Assembly (NCBI GenBank): GCA_963802765.1
Contig: CAWDJZ010000013.1
Coordinates: 248,001 to 312,000, forward strand
Direction: 5' to 3'
Source: Gaiellasilicea sp963802765
Lineage (GTDB): Bacteria > Actinomycetota > Thermoleophilia > Gaiellales > Gaiellaceae
Length of the DNA stretch: 64,000 bases
The position numbers and the translations under genes were made by a program. Below the pieces are notes generated by a model. That model did no database searches and had not been told where the DNA came from. It worked only from the letters and a program-made list of their open reading frames with translations. Each line of letters opens with the position of its first letter. The first letter of the stretch is position 1. This document shows positions 40,146-48,486 of the stretch, piece by piece.

Positions 40146-40863
40146 GCGAAGACCCCCTGCTCGCGCAGGCGGCCGTGCACGCGCAGGCGCAGGTCGTGCT
40201 CGAGCTGCTCCGCCGCCGGCTCGCTCTCGGCCCAGGCGCGCACCGTCAGCGTCGGCGACCCCTCGAGCGAGCTGACGAAGACCTCGTCGCGCTCACCGGG
40301 CACCTCGGCGCGGAGGGCCTCGACGAGCGCGCGGAGGTCGGTTGAAGGCGGAACCTGCACGGTGACCTCGGCGTACTTCGCGGCGCTGCGAATCGTGGAG
40401 TTGCGGATGGTATCCGAGGCCAGCTTCTCGTTCGGGATCACGAGCCGGGCGTTGTCGTCGGTGCGGATGAACGTGTAGATGAGCCCGATCTCCTCGACCG
40501 CGCCCTCCGACGCCGGCGACCTCGACCCAGTCGCCGAGCCGCAGCGGCTGCGTGATCGCGATCATCACGCCGGCGACGAAGTTGCCGAGCGTCCGCTGCG
40601 AGGCGAAGCCGATGATCACGCCGATCACGGCCGAGGAGGCGAGCAGGCCGCCGGCGACCGCGCGCACCTGCGGGATCGACGAGCAGGGCCGAGAGGACGC
40701 CGACGAACACGATCGCGGCGACGAGCGTGCGGCGCAGGACGCGGTAGCGCGTCAGCGCCTCGGGCGAGCGGTCGGCCCATGAAGCGCCGGTCGAGCCACG
40801 TCGCGGCGACGCCGTCAGGCCGAGCACGATCCCGACCACGAGCAAGCGCTGCCACGGCTCCAT
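40142..40863 (-). CDS. MscS-family small-conductance mechanosensitive channel, frameshifted
   Basis: A channel of about 240 residues: membrane helices starting MEPWQRLLVVGIVLGL, the pore helix region VAGGLLASSAVIGVIIGFAS with QRTLGNFVAGVMIA, the beta domain QPLRLGDWVEVAGV and IYTFIRTDDNARLVIPNEKL with the usual N-S-I-R segment TIRNSTIRSA, and an alpha/beta C-terminal domain. Three frame changes are seen, near 40817, 40685 and 40508. It releases solutes on hypo-osmotic shock. It is the first gene of a minus-strand unit with the PBP and the mannosyltransferase. Confidence 0.9.
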
Positions 40864-40895
40864 GGGTCGGGGTTCGACGGCGGCGCGTTCGTCCC

Positions 40896-40901
40896 TATCA
40901 T
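40896..40901 (+). promoter_or_regulatory. -10 box of the CPBP protease gene
   Basis: TATCAT lies 10 nt before the GTG at 40912, in the 48-bp gap divergent from mscS. It implies a leader of only a few bases. Confidence 0.45.
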
Positions 40902-40911
40902 CGGGAGCCTC

Positions 40912-41589
40912 GTGGAGGCGGAGCGGCGAGAGCGTGGTACCGAGGGCTGGCGGCTCGCCGCCTGGGCCGGCCTCGTCGTCTTCCTGATCGTGCTCGGCTA
41001 CGGCAGCCGGATCCAGGGCGGCGACCCGCCGGAGGACGCGCTCTATCGCTACGAGACCGCGGTCGGCGGGGTCGTCGTCTACCTGATGCTGCTCGCGGTC
41101 CTGCTCTGGATCGCGCGCGGGACGTCCCGGCGCGAGTTCTTCGCCCTGCGGCGGCCCGAATCCTGGCCCGGGGCGCTCGGCCTCGCGCTCGCTGCCTACG
41201 TCGCCATCTTCGTCGGCGCCGGCCTGATCCTGATCGCCTTCGACGCCGGCGACGAGCAGGGCCTGACCCCGGAGGCGTGGGACTCGAGCAAGGCGGGCGC
41301 CTACGCGGCGAACTTCGTCTCGGTCGCCCTCGTCGGCCCGATCGTCGAGGAGCTCATGTACCGCGGCGCGGGCATGACGCTGCTCTTGCGCTTCGGCGCT
41401 CCCGTGGCCGTGCTCGTGACCGCGGTCGGCTTCGGCCTCGGCCACGGCCTCGTGCTCGCTCTCGCGGCGCTCGTCCTCTTCGGAATCGTCACCGCGTTGC
41501 TCCGGCTGCGGACGGACAGCGTCTACCCGTGCATGATCGTCCACTGCGCGTTCAACGCGACCAGCCTGATCGCGGCCGTCACGACCTGA
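40912..41589 (+). CDS. CPBP-family intramembrane metalloprotease (Abi)
   Basis: An intact 225-residue membrane protein with about seven helices. The CPBP/Abi motifs are IVEELMYRGAG at about residues 144-154 (the catalytic Glu-Glu), a following FGLGHGLVLA with histidine at about 183, and IVHCAFNAT at about 211-219 with the second metal histidine. Members include CAAX-prenyl-type proteases and bacteriocin-immunity proteins; the substrate here is unknown. GTG start supported by a -10-like TATCAT 10 nt upstream. It is divergent from mscS. Confidence 0.9.
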   Translation: MEAERRERGTEGWRLAAWAGLVVFLIVLGYGSRIQGGDPPEDALYRYETAVGGVVVYLMLLAVLLWIARGTSRREFFALRRPESWPGALGLALAAYVAIFVGAGLILIAFDAGDEQGLTPEAWDSSKAGAYAANFVSVALVGPIVEELMYRGAGMTLLLRFGAPVAVLVTAVGFGLGHGLVLALAALVLFGIVTALLRLRTDSVYPCMIVHCAFNATSLIAAVTT

Positions 41590-41634
41590 CGCGGGGTTAT
41601 CCTCGCCGCGTGCGGAGCACGTTCACTCCTGACC

Positions 41635-41919
41635 ATGGCCGACGCCGACCCACTCATCCGGCAACTGCGCGAGCAACTCTCGGACAACGACGTCCGGATC
41701 GTCGAGGCCGTGAACGCGCGTCTGAAGCTCGTCGCCCGCCTGAAGCAGGTGAAGGAGGAGCGGGGGATCGGCTTCCTCGACCCGGCGCGGGAGGAGTGGA
41801 TGCTGCAGTACCTGACGCGGGCGAACCGCGGCCCGCTCACAGTCGATGGGCTGCGGGAGATCTACACCGAGCTGCTCGACCTCACCAAGCGCGAGATCGG
41901 CCGCGGCGAGGAGGACTAG
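41635..41919 (+). CDS. Chorismate mutase (AroQ type)
   Basis: A 94-residue all-helical AroQ-class chorismate mutase that converts chorismate to prephenate for Phe and Tyr synthesis. The pattern IRQLREQLSDNDVRIVEAVN with ARLKLVARLKQVKEERG supplies the conserved Arg, Lys and Asp residues of the active site, and REEWMLQYLTRANRG with LREIYTELLDLTKREIG completes the fold. The start ATG at 41635 follows the CPBP gene by 45 bp. The stop TAG shares CTAG with the convergent DUF151 gene. Confidence 0.88.
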   Translation: MADADPLIRQLREQLSDNDVRIVEAVNARLKLVARLKQVKEERGIGFLDPAREEWMLQYLTRANRGPLTVDGLREIYTELLDLTKREIGRGEED

Positions 41920-42449
41920 CTTTCGTCCGGATCGGTCGCGAACTCGTCGGGCGAGACCGTGTCGAGGAACGCACGGAACTCGTCCGGATCGAGCTCGGAG
42001 AGCGGCGGCACGCCGGCGGCGGCGGCAAAGGCGTCCTCGGAGGCGTCGCCCTCGAACTCGACGCCGGACTCCTCGATCACCTCGTCCGCGACGTAGATCT
42101 TGACGCCGGCGCGGACGGCCAGCGCGATCGCGTCGGACGGCCGGGAGTCGACCTCGATCACCGAGCCGTTCTGCTGCAGCGTGATCCGGGCGTAGTAGGT
42201 GTTCTCGCGCATCTCCGTCACCGCGATCGAGACGACCTCTGCATCGAGATGGCCGAGCACGTCGTTGAGCAGGTCGTGCGTCATGGGCCGCGCGGGTGCG
42301 GCGTTCTGCAGCTTGACGAGGATCGCGGCAGCTTCCGCGTGGCCGATCCAGATCGGAAGGAACTTGTTCCCGTCGGCCGTCTTCAGCAGGACGATCGGCT
42401 GCTTGCCGACCATGTCGAAACTGACGCCGTAGATGACCATCTCTCGCAT
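41916..42449 (-). CDS. Bifunctional nuclease family protein (DUF151)
   Basis: A 177-residue protein. I chose the ATG at 42447-42449 (MREMVIYGVSFDMVGKQPIV), which is preceded by GAGG about 9 nt upstream and by TACACT further up. The BFN domain is complete: VLLKTADGNKFLPIWIGHAE, RPMTHDLLNDVLGHLDAEVV, ITLQQNGSVIEVDSRPSDAI and ALAVRAGVKIYVADEVIEES. The C-terminal 50 residues are acidic. Plant and thermophile members have DNase/RNase activity; in actinobacteria the role is not established. Convergent with chorismate mutase on a shared CTAG. Confidence 0.9.
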   Translation of the reverse strand: MREMVIYGVSFDMVGKQPIVLLKTADGNKFLPIWIGHAEAAAILVKLQNAAPARPMTHDLLNDVLGHLDAEVVSIAVTEMRENTYYARITLQQNGSVIEVDSRPSDAIALAVRAGVKIYVADEVIEESGVEFEGDASEDAFAAAAGVPPLSELDPDEFRAFLDTVSPDEFATDPDES

Positions 42450-42540
42450 CGTCAGGGCCTCGTTCCCAGTGTAGCCCGACCCTGCGAGGGCGAATCCAAG
42501 GCAGCCGTATCCGTGTCGCGTGCCACCTCGTTGAACTGCC

Positions 42541-42789
42541 GTGGTCGACCTCTGGTTGCACGACATCGAGTCTCTCGAAGCGGTGACGCAGGACGAGCCG
42601 ACACGTCAGCTCTGCTTGCAGATGGCCGCGATGTCGCAAGCCGGCACCCTCGACAGGTTCCTCGCGAGCGTCGATCGGGACGACGAGCTCGACGAGTTCA
42701 CGCGCGCGGCGATCGCCGAGCTCGCCGCGGATGCACGCTTCCTGCTCACGGTCGACGAGTACGTCCGCCGCACACGGCTCCTTCACTGA
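42541..42789 (+). CDS. Small protein of unknown function, 82 residues
   Basis: A GTG-started frame, MVDLWLHDIESLEAVTQDEP to VRRTRLLH, filling most of the space between the DUF151 gene and tRNA-Ile. It is acidic and helical in composition with no motif I recognise. The amino-acid composition (balanced, not Arg/Pro-rich) is unlike the antisense shadows seen elsewhere, which supports it as real. No Shine-Dalgarno sequence or -10 box at leaderless distance is evident, so expression is uncertain. Confidence 0.45.
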   Translation: MVDLWLHDIESLEAVTQDEPTRQLCLQMAAMSQAGTLDRFLASVDRDDELDEFTRAAIAELAADARFLLTVDEYVRRTRLLH

Positions 42790-42798
42790 GACGGCGGC

Positions 42799-42804
42799 TA
42801 CAAT
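42799..42804 (+). promoter_or_regulatory. -10 box of tRNA-Ile
   Basis: TACAAT ends 9 nt before the mature tRNA 5' end, a good match to TATAAT. No convincing -35 hexamer was found at the expected distance. Confidence 0.5.
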
Positions 42805-42813
42805 CGCCTTCCC

Positions 42814-42887
<74 letters not shown>

Positions 42888-42924
42888 TGAGCAGAGGCCC
42901 GCTAGGCGGGCCTCGCTCTCGTCC

Positions 42925-43765
42925 CTACAGGCTCTCGAGCACCTCGACGAGCTCCTCGAGCCGCACCTCCTCGCCGAAGTGGATCTCGAGCTTGCCGGCG
43001 CTGACGCGGGTCGGAAGGCCGGTCAACCGCTCGGCGGCCGCGCGAGCTCGGGTCGCCAGCGCGGGATCGACCTTGGCCGCGGCGCGCGGCCGGCGCGCGG
43101 CCCCACCCTCCTGTGCCGCTCTCTCCGCTGCGCGCACCGAGAGGCCGTCGCGGGCGATCCGCTTCGCCAGCCGCTTGCGGGCATCGTGATCCGGAAGCGA
43201 GAGCACCGCTCGGGCATGGCCCTCCGTCAGCTCGCCGCGCGCGACCATCCAGAGGACCTCCTCGGGGAGCTCGAGCAGCCGCAGCCGGTTCGAGACCGAC
43301 GGCTTCGACCGGCCGACCCGTTCGGCGACCTCGCCGAGCGAGAGCTCGAACTCGTCCACGAGGGCGGCGTAGGCCCGCGCCTCTTCGACCGGCAGAGAGC
43401 TGCTCGCGTGCGACGTTCTCGACGAGCGCGAGCAGGAGCGAGTCGCGATCGTCCGCCTCGCGCACGAGCGCGGGGAGCTTCTCCAGGCCTGCCTCCCTGG
43501 CAGCGCGCCAGCGGCGCTCCCCGGCGATCAGCTCGTAGCCGCCTGCGGCCCGAGGTCGGACGACGACGGGCTGGAGCAGGCCCTGATGCGCGATCGAGCT
43601 CGCCAGGCCCGCCGTCGCCTCCGGCTCGAAACGCCGGCGCGGCTGGCGCGGGTTGACGTGAATCGCGTCGACGGGAAGCTCGGCGAGCTCCGCTCCGGCG
43701 GGCTCACCGCCGCCGATCAGGACCTCGAGGCCGCGGCCGAGCCCTCGTCTAGGAACGCTCGACAA
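42925..43765 (-). CDS. parB: Chromosome-partitioning protein ParB, one frameshift
   Basis: ParB is the CTPase clamp that loads at parS sites near the origin. The reading frame gives GLGRGLEVLIGGG near the N-terminus, the linker IHVNPRQPRRRFEP, the nucleotide-site motif ELIAGERRWRAAREAGL and, after a frame change near 43395, the DNA-binding helix-turn-helix LGEVAERVGRSKPSVSNRLR, ending VRLEELVEVLESL with the dimerisation helix. Start is a TTG at 43763-43765, which overlaps the parA stop by about 17 bp; no better codon is in frame. Normal length about 280 residues. Confidence 0.94.
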
Positions 43766-44505
43766 GCTCCATCGCCACCTTCCAGTACGCCTCCGCCCCG
43801 GCGGAGCGACGGTCGTACGCGATCGCAGGGAGGCCGTGGCTCGGCGCCTCGGCGAGCCGGACCGAGCGCGGCACGGTCTGGGTGAACACGAGATCGCCGA
43901 AGTGCCGCCGAACCTCCTTCTCGACCTCGTGCGGCGAGCCGAGTGCGCCCGTCGACCATCGTCAGCAGGATCCCGGCAAGCCCCAAGCGCGGGTTCAGGC
44001 GCGTCTTGACGAGCTCGATCGAGCCGAGCAACTGCGAGAGGCCCTCGAGGGCGTAGTACTCGGCCTGGACCGGGATGATCACGCTGTCGGCGGCCGCGAG
44101 CGCGTTCACGGTGAGCGGCCCGAACGAGGGCGGGCAGTCCAGAAAGACGAAGCCGTAGCGCTCCCGGGCGTCTGCAAGGGAGCTGCGGAGGTACCGCTCG
44201 CCCTCGGCGTGCCGGGAGAGCTCCACCGCCGCTCCGGCGAGATCCGCCTTCGCGGGGACGAGCTCGAGGTTGCCGAACCGCGTCGGGCGGGCGATCTCCG
44301 CAACGGGGGCGCCGTCGAGCAGGTCGTAGCTCGAGACACCGTTGGCCTGCTCTCCGAGGCCCGAGGTCGCGTTCGCCTGCGGATCGAGATCGACGAGCAG
44401 GGCCCGCTCGCCGGCCTCGGCGAGGCAGGCGGCGAGATTGATCGCGGTCGTCGTCTTGCCGACGCCGCCCTTCTGGTTCGCCAGTGCGATGATCCTCCCG
44501 GCCAC
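43749..44505 (-). CDS. parA: Chromosome-partitioning ATPase ParA (Soj), one frameshift
   Basis: A MinD/ParA-family ATPase of about 252 residues. The deviant Walker A is ALANQKGGVGKTTTAINLAA at about residues 6-25, the A' motif LLVDLDPQANATSGLGE at about 38-54, and Walker B YGFVFLDCPPSFGPLTVNAL at about 106-125. A frame change near 43945 separates ILLTMVDGR from TRLAHEVEKEVRRHFGDLVF. The GTG at 44503-44505 has a -10-like TACCCT exactly 6 nt upstream, so the transcript is probably leaderless. It is divergent from a methyltransferase gene only 12 bp away. Confidence 0.95.
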
Positions 44506-44511
44506 GAGGTC

Positions 44512-44517
44512 AGGGTA
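44512..44517 (-). promoter_or_regulatory. -10 box of parA, leaderless type
   Basis: Read on the minus strand the hexamer is TACCCT, 6 nt before the parA GTG. It touches the GTG at 44518 proposed for the divergent methyltransferase gene, so the two start regions overlap. Confidence 0.5.
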
Positions 44518-45180
44518 GTGAGAGCGGTGGACGAGAAGCTCGAGGCGGCCAAAGAGCGCGGCTGGCGCGAGATCGCCGCCGTCGACGCAGCCTACGCAGC
44601 CGGCGAGCTCGACGAGGCGGGCTGGCACGCGGCGATGGCGGCGATCGTCGTCCCTGCCTATCTCGGCGCCGACACGCCGCAGGGCGGCTCCGGCTCGAGC
44701 CGCGACGCGGCCGGTTGGGAGTACGCGCGCTCGCTCCTCGCCGAGGCGGTCGAGCCAGGCTGGACGTTCCTCGACGTCGGCTGCGCGAACGGCCTCTTGA
44801 TGGAGTCGATGGCGACCTGGGCGGGCATCGAGCCGTACGGCCTCGAGATCTCGCCCGAGCTCGCGGAGCTGGCCCGGCGGCGCCTGCCGCACTGGTCGAG
44901 CCGGATCTGGGTCGGCAACGCCGCCGAATGGACGCCGCCGCGGCGCTTCGACGCGATCCGGACGGGGCTCGACTACGTCCCGCGGAACCACCGCCGCGCG
45001 CTCGTCGCCCACCTCCTCGGCTTCTGCAGCCGGCTCGTGATCGGCGTCCACAACGAAGAGCACGACCTCCCCGGGCTCGAGGCCGCAGTCGCCGGCTGGG
45101 GCTTCACGGTCGCCGGGAGGACCGCACGGCCCCACCCTCATCCGCAACTCGCCTACAAGGCGTTCTGGATCGACGCTTGA
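44518..45180 (+). CDS. Class I SAM-dependent methyltransferase
   Basis: A 220-residue methyltransferase with the SAM motif I FLDVGCANGLLMESMATW at about residues 80-97, an acidic motif II region GLEISPELAEL, and a motif around FDAIRTGLDYVPRNHRRALV. The GTG at 44518-44520 is the first in-frame start; GTG at 44527 (MDEKLEAAKERG) is an alternative. An open frame extends upstream to 43882 but is antisense to parA and is not coding. The frame is intact. Substrate is unknown; the short N-terminal helical domain does not identify one. Confidence 0.82.
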   Translation: MRAVDEKLEAAKERGWREIAAVDAAYAAGELDEAGWHAAMAAIVVPAYLGADTPQGGSGSSRDAAGWEYARSLLAEAVEPGWTFLDVGCANGLLMESMATWAGIEPYGLEISPELAELARRRLPHWSSRIWVGNAAEWTPPRRFDAIRTGLDYVPRNHRRALVAHLLGFCSRLVIGVHNEEHDLPGLEAAVAGWGFTVAGRTARPHPHPQLAYKAFWIDA

Positions 45181-45188
45181 CGTCCCCG

Positions 45189-45194
45189 TATGCT
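45189..45194 (+). promoter_or_regulatory. -10 box of the VOC gene, leaderless type
   Basis: TATGCT ends 6 nt before the ATG at 45201. This is the best-matching example in the window of the TANNNT plus six bases plus start-codon pattern. Confidence 0.55.
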
Positions 45195-45200
45195 CGCCGA

Positions 45201-45594
45201 ATGGCCGTTCGGGAGCTCCGCGTCTGCGTCACGGCCGAGGACTACGACGTGGCGCTCCGTTTCTATCGCGACGTCCTCGGCCTCACCGAGGTGGCGTCGT
45301 TCTCCGGACGCGGCCGGGTGACAATCCTCGAGGCGGGCCGCGCGACGCTGGAACTACTCGAGCCGGAGCACGCGAGTTCGTGGACGAAGTCGAGGTCGGC
45401 AGGCAGGTCGCCGGCCACGTCCGGCTCGCGTTCCAGGTCGACGACGCGCCGAGGCGACCGAGCGACTCGCGGCCGCGGGCGCGACCGTGATCGCAGGGCC
45501 GACGGAGACGCCATGGCGGTCGCTGAACGCGCGGCTCGAGGGTCCGGCGGGCCTGCAGCTCACGCTCTTCGAGGAGCTCGAGCGCCCGGGCTAG
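45201..45594 (+). CDS. Glyoxalase/VOC superfamily protein, frameshifted
   Basis: A vicinal-oxygen-chelate protein of about 130 residues with two paired beta-alpha-beta modules. The first reads MAVRELRVCVTAEDYDVALR, FYRDVLGLTEVASFSGRGRV and ILEAGRATLELLEPEHA; after a missing base near 45372 it continues EFVDEVEVGRQVAGHVRLAF, and after two extra bases near 45440 as ERLAAAGATVIAGPTETPWR and LEGPAGLQLTLFEELERPG. Metal ligands would be the early Val/Glu positions and GLQLTLFEE. Function (lyase, dioxygenase or antibiotic resistance) cannot be told. Confidence 0.83.
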
Positions 45595-45625
45595 GCGCAG
45601 ACGCGCAACGAACCGCGAAGAGCGC

Positions 45626-46234
45626 TCAGGCGAGGGGGCGCTTCTTGGCCATTCCGGCGCGTCGCGGGAAACCCTGCGGCGTCGGGCCGACCTTGCGGAT
45701 GATCGCGAAGCCGGGCGGCGAGTCGTCGAGCTCGCCCGCAAGCTGTCCAGCTGCGAGCGCGATTCGCCCCACGTCGGCAGAAGGCCCGACCCAGAGGACG
45801 ACGAACCCGCCCTCGCCGACGAGCGGCAGGCACCACTCCGCTGCGACCGGCGGATGCGCGAGCGCCTTCGCGACGGCGACACCGTAGGTCTCCGCCGGCT
45901 GCTCCTCGGCGCGGCCCCACACGACGTCGAGGTTCGGCAGCTCCGCCGTCCAGCGCTCCAGGAACTCGGTCTTGCGCCGCTCCGCCTCGAGCAGCGTCAC
46001 CTCCCGCTCGGGCAGAGCGGCCGCCAACGGGATTCCGGGCGTGCCGCCACCGCTGCCGACGTCCACGATCGGCCCGTCGGAGCGCCGGACCAGCTCGACC
46101 CCCGCGAGCGCGTCGTCCAACAGCACCCGTCGCGCCTCCGCCGGATCGCGGAGCGCGGTGAGCCCCGGCGTCTCGAGCACGGCAGCAAGCCAGCGGTCGA
46201 GGACGTTGCTGTTCAACCGCTTGCCCGGCGGCAA
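45626..46234 (-). CDS. rsmG: 16S rRNA (guanine527-N7)-methyltransferase RsmG
   Basis: RsmG (GidB) methylates G527 of 16S rRNA. The frame of 202 residues is intact, with SAM motif I IVDVGSGGGTPGIPLAAALP at about residues 56-75, the signature VTLLEAERRKTEFLERWTAE, VVWGRAEEQPAETYGVAVAK and a C-terminal KVGPTPQGFPRRAGMAKKRP that matches the conserved RKPGxxKKxPL ending. The start is a TTG at 46232-46234, just before the jag stop; a later start is possible. Its place between parA and jag is typical of origin regions. Confidence 0.95.
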   Translation of the reverse strand: MPPGKRLNSNVLDRWLAAVLETPGLTALRDPAEARRVLLDDALAGVELVRRSDGPIVDVGSGGGTPGIPLAAALPEREVTLLEAERRKTEFLERWTAELPNLDVVWGRAEEQPAETYGVAVAKALAHPPVAAEWCLPLVGEGGFVVLWVGPSADVGRIALAAGQLAGELDDSPPGFAIIRKVGPTPQGFPRRAGMAKKRPLA

Positions 46235-46236
46235 TC

Positions 46237-46944
46237 CTAGACGTCGACGTGGCGCGGATAGATGACGACGAAACGGTTGGGCTCGGTGCCCTCGCTCTCC
46301 GTCTCGACCTCGGGATCGTCCTTCAGCTTCTCGTGCACGATCTTGCGCTCGACGGCCGACATCGGCTCGAGCTCGACGCGCTGCCCGGTTGCGGCCGCTT
46401 GCTCGGCCAGGCGCAGCGCGAGCGCGTCGAGTGTCGCCTGGCGGCGGTCGCGGTAGCCGGCCGCGTCCACCACCACCGGCTTACGTTCGTCGTAACGGCC
46501 CCGGAACAGGATTGCGTGCGCGAGGTACTGGATCGCGTCGATCGTCTGCCCGTGGCGGCCGATCAGCATGCCGAGGTCGTGGCCCTCGCAGACGGCGCGG
46601 AGCTCGTCCTCGTTCTCCTCGATCTCGACGGTGCACTGCACGCCGATCTCGCGCACGATCCGCTCCACCAGCTCGCGCAGACGAGCCGCGTCCTCGCTCT
46701 CGTCTTCGCGCCGCTCCGAGACAGGAGCGGGCTCGGCGGCCGTAGCCGCCGACTCCTCCACGCTCGCGACCACTCGCGCCGGCGTGTAGCCGACGCCGAG
46801 CAGGCCCCGCTCGCCCTCGCTGACCACCTGGAAGCGGACGGCGGCCTTGTCGAGGCCGGGATGCATGCGCTCGAGCTCGCGCAGCGCGGCCCATTTCGCC
46901 TCGCCGACTGTCTCGCCCGTCATCTCGACGGAGATCTCGGTCAC
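46237..46944 (-). CDS. jag: RNA-binding protein Jag/KhpB (Jag-N, KH, R3H)
   Basis: A 235-residue RNA-binding protein. The Jag-N domain is at the start (EISVEMTGETVGEAKWAALR with LLGVGYTPARV), an acidic linker follows, then a KH domain with DLGMLIGRHGQTIDAIQYLA at about residues 123-142 and an R3H domain (LRLAEQAAATGQRVELEPMS, AVERKIVHEKLKDDPEVETE). It ends RFVVIYPRHVDV. KhpB partners with KhpA in cell-elongation control in Firmicutes. The frame is intact, GTG start, 10 bp after yidC. Confidence 0.95.
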   Translation of the reverse strand: MTEISVEMTGETVGEAKWAALRELERMHPGLDKAAVRFQVVSEGERGLLGVGYTPARVVASVEESAATAAEPAPVSERREDESEDAARLRELVERIVREIGVQCTVEIEENEDELRAVCEGHDLGMLIGRHGQTIDAIQYLAHAILFRGRYDERKPVVVDAAGYRDRRQATLDALALRLAEQAAATGQRVELEPMSAVERKIVHEKLKDDPEVETESEGTEPNRFVVIYPRHVDV

Positions 46945-46954
46945 GACGCCGCGC

Positions 46955-47776
46955 TCACCGTCTGGTGCCGCCCTTCTTCTTCCGCTTGACCTTGCGGACG
47001 CGCGGCGGTGCCGCGGGCTTCGTCTCCGACGGCGGCGTCTTCGCGTTCGGCGTCGCCGCAGCGGCCGTTGCCGTCTTCGGCGGGGTACGCGAGCTCTTCT
47101 TCGGCGGCGGCTGCGGCTTCGGCGTCAGCCGGCGCGTGATCAGGCCCTGGCCGGTCGTCCACAGGTTCGTCGTCAGCCAGTAGAGCATCAGGCCGGAAGG
47201 GAAGTTGAGGACGAACGGGATGAACGCGATCGGGAGGATCAGCAGCATCGCGCGCTGCGCGGGCTGCATGTTCTGCGACATCAGGTAGGACGAGGTCAGC
47301 TGGCTGACCCCGTAGAGGACGATCAGGAGCGGGCCCCAGCCGACCTTCGTGTCCTCGGTGATGTTGATCAGGCCCAGCCACTCGAGGCTCGACTCCGGGT
47401 ACAGCGGCAGGATCTCCTCCTCGAAGTCGCGCAGCACGAAGAAGAGGCCGATGAAGATCGGGAACTGCGCCAGGATCGGCAGGCACGAGGCCGCCGGATT
47501 GATCTGGTTCTCCTTGTAGAAGGCCATCATCTCCTGGTTCATCCGCTGCTTGTCGTGCTTCCAGCGCTGCTGGATCGCCTTCATCTCGGGCGCATGCGCC
47601 TGCAGGTTCTGCATCGAGTGGATCTGGCGCACCGTCAACGGCACGAGCAGCATCCGCACGATCACGACGAGGGCGACGATCGACCACGCCCACGTCAGCC
47701 CGACGGTCTCGTGCAGGTTCGTCAGCACCCACGTGAGCAGGTCCTCGAGCGGAGTGAGGATGCTGGCGACGATCAC
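46955..47776 (-). CDS. yidC: Membrane protein insertase YidC/Oxa1
   Basis: A 273-residue insertase. From the GTG at 47774-47776 it reads MIVASILTPLEDLLTWVLTN, then the five-helix YidC core with the hydrophilic-groove arginine region SIVALVVIVRMLLVPLTVRQ, the charged hairpin KAIQQRWKHDKQRMNQEMMA and NQINPAASCLPILAQFPIFI, ending with a basic tail rich in Lys and Pro (KPQPPPKKSSRTPPK to VRKVKRKKKGGTRR) that may bind ribosomes. The GTG overlaps the yidD stop as GTGA. The frame is intact. Confidence 0.96.
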   Translation of the reverse strand: MIVASILTPLEDLLTWVLTNLHETVGLTWAWSIVALVVIVRMLLVPLTVRQIHSMQNLQAHAPEMKAIQQRWKHDKQRMNQEMMAFYKENQINPAASCLPILAQFPIFIGLFFVLRDFEEEILPLYPESSLEWLGLINITEDTKVGWGPLLIVLYGVSQLTSSYLMSQNMQPAQRAMLLILPIAFIPFVLNFPSGLMLYWLTTNLWTTGQGLITRRLTPKPQPPPKKSSRTPPKTATAAAATPNAKTPPSETKPAAPPRVRKVKRKKKGGTRR

Positions 47777-47982
47777 GCGGGATCGACTCCGCCGTGGCTC
47801 CAGGGATTGCAGCGGAGCAGGCGCCAGCCGGCCTTCGCCGTACCCCTGACGAGCCCGTGCTTCCGCAGCGCGTCGAGCGCGTACTGAGAGCACGTCGGGT
47901 GGTACTTGCAGGTGTTCGGCGGCGTGAGGAGGCCGAACGTGTGCCGCCAGGCCTGGACGAGCCCGATCCCGATGTACTTCAC
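47773..47982 (-). CDS. yidD: Membrane protein insertion efficiency factor YidD
   Basis: A 69-residue YidD protein. From the GTG at 47980-47982 it reads MKYIGIGLVQAWRHTFGLLT, then the family motif PPNTCKYHPTCSQYALDALR and the ending RLLRCNPWSHGGVDPA, which is complete and intact. YidD assists YidC-dependent insertion. GTGA overlaps join it to rnpA upstream and yidC downstream, so the three are likely translated together. Confidence 0.96.
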   Translation of the reverse strand: MKYIGIGLVQAWRHTFGLLTPPNTCKYHPTCSQYALDALRKHGLVRGTAKAGWRLLRCNPWSHGGVDPA

Positions 47983-48329
47983 GCGGCCGCCTTGTCCAGG
48001 ACCTCGGTCACGCGCTCGGCCAGCCAGTCGCGGCCGCGGGTGTCCGCCGGCTCGGCCAAGCCCGGCCGGGCGACGAGGACGTAGTCGTGCCCCGGCCGCG
48101 CGCGATCGGCCAGCTCCCGCCACGTCTCCCGCAGTTGGCGCTTGACCCGGTTCCGGACGACCGCGTTCCCGACCGACTTCGGCACGGCCAGGCCGAGCCG
48201 GGGCTCGTCTGCGTCGCCCTCCTCGCGCGGAAACCAGTAGAGGACGAGGAAGCGCGTCGAGGCCGAGCGGCCGCTGCGGTAGACGGCATCGAAGTCCCGC
48301 GAGCGGGACAGGCGGTTCCGACGCTGCAC
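47979..48329 (-). CDS. rnpA: Ribonuclease P protein component
   Basis: The 116-residue protein subunit of RNase P, which matures the 5' end of tRNAs. It starts at a GTG (MQRRNRLSRSRDFDAVYRSG) and carries the RNA-binding signature RLGLAVPKSVGNAVVRNRVK and RQLRETWREL at about residues 44-73. The frame is intact. It lies 22 bp after rpmH in the conserved order rpmH-rnpA-yidD-yidC. Confidence 0.97.
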   Translation of the reverse strand: MQRRNRLSRSRDFDAVYRSGRSASTRFLVLYWFPREEGDADEPRLGLAVPKSVGNAVVRNRVKRQLRETWRELADRARPGHDYVLVARPGLAEPADTRGRDWLAERVTEVLDKAAA

Positions 48330-48351
48330 GTTGCGAGGATAGTCGGCGGGC

Positions 48352-48486
48352 TCAGGCGGAGAGCCGCTTGCGGCCCTTGGCCCGGCGGCGCTTCAGGATC
48401 GCCTGGCCGGCCCGCGTCGACATGCGCGCACGGAAGCCGTGCTTGCGCTTGCGGCGTCGGACGTTGGGCTGGTAGGTGCGCTTCAA
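48352..48486 (-). CDS. rpmH: 50S ribosomal protein L34
   Basis: A 44-residue L34, the normal size: MKRTYQPNVRRRKRKHGFRA then RMSTRAGQAILKRRRAKGRK and RLSA. The start codon must be TTG at 48484-48486, because family homology begins exactly there and no ATG or GTG precedes it in frame nearby. TTG is unusual for a ribosomal protein and might limit expression. It marks the left border of the putative origin. Confidence 0.97.
   Translation of the reverse strand: MKRTYQPNVRRRKRKHGFRARMSTRAGQAILKRRRAKGRKRLSA

Noticed and set aside
43882..45180. Methyltransferase with a 210-residue N-terminal extension
   Set aside because: The extra part is antisense to parA and low in complexity. The conserved protein starts at about 44518.
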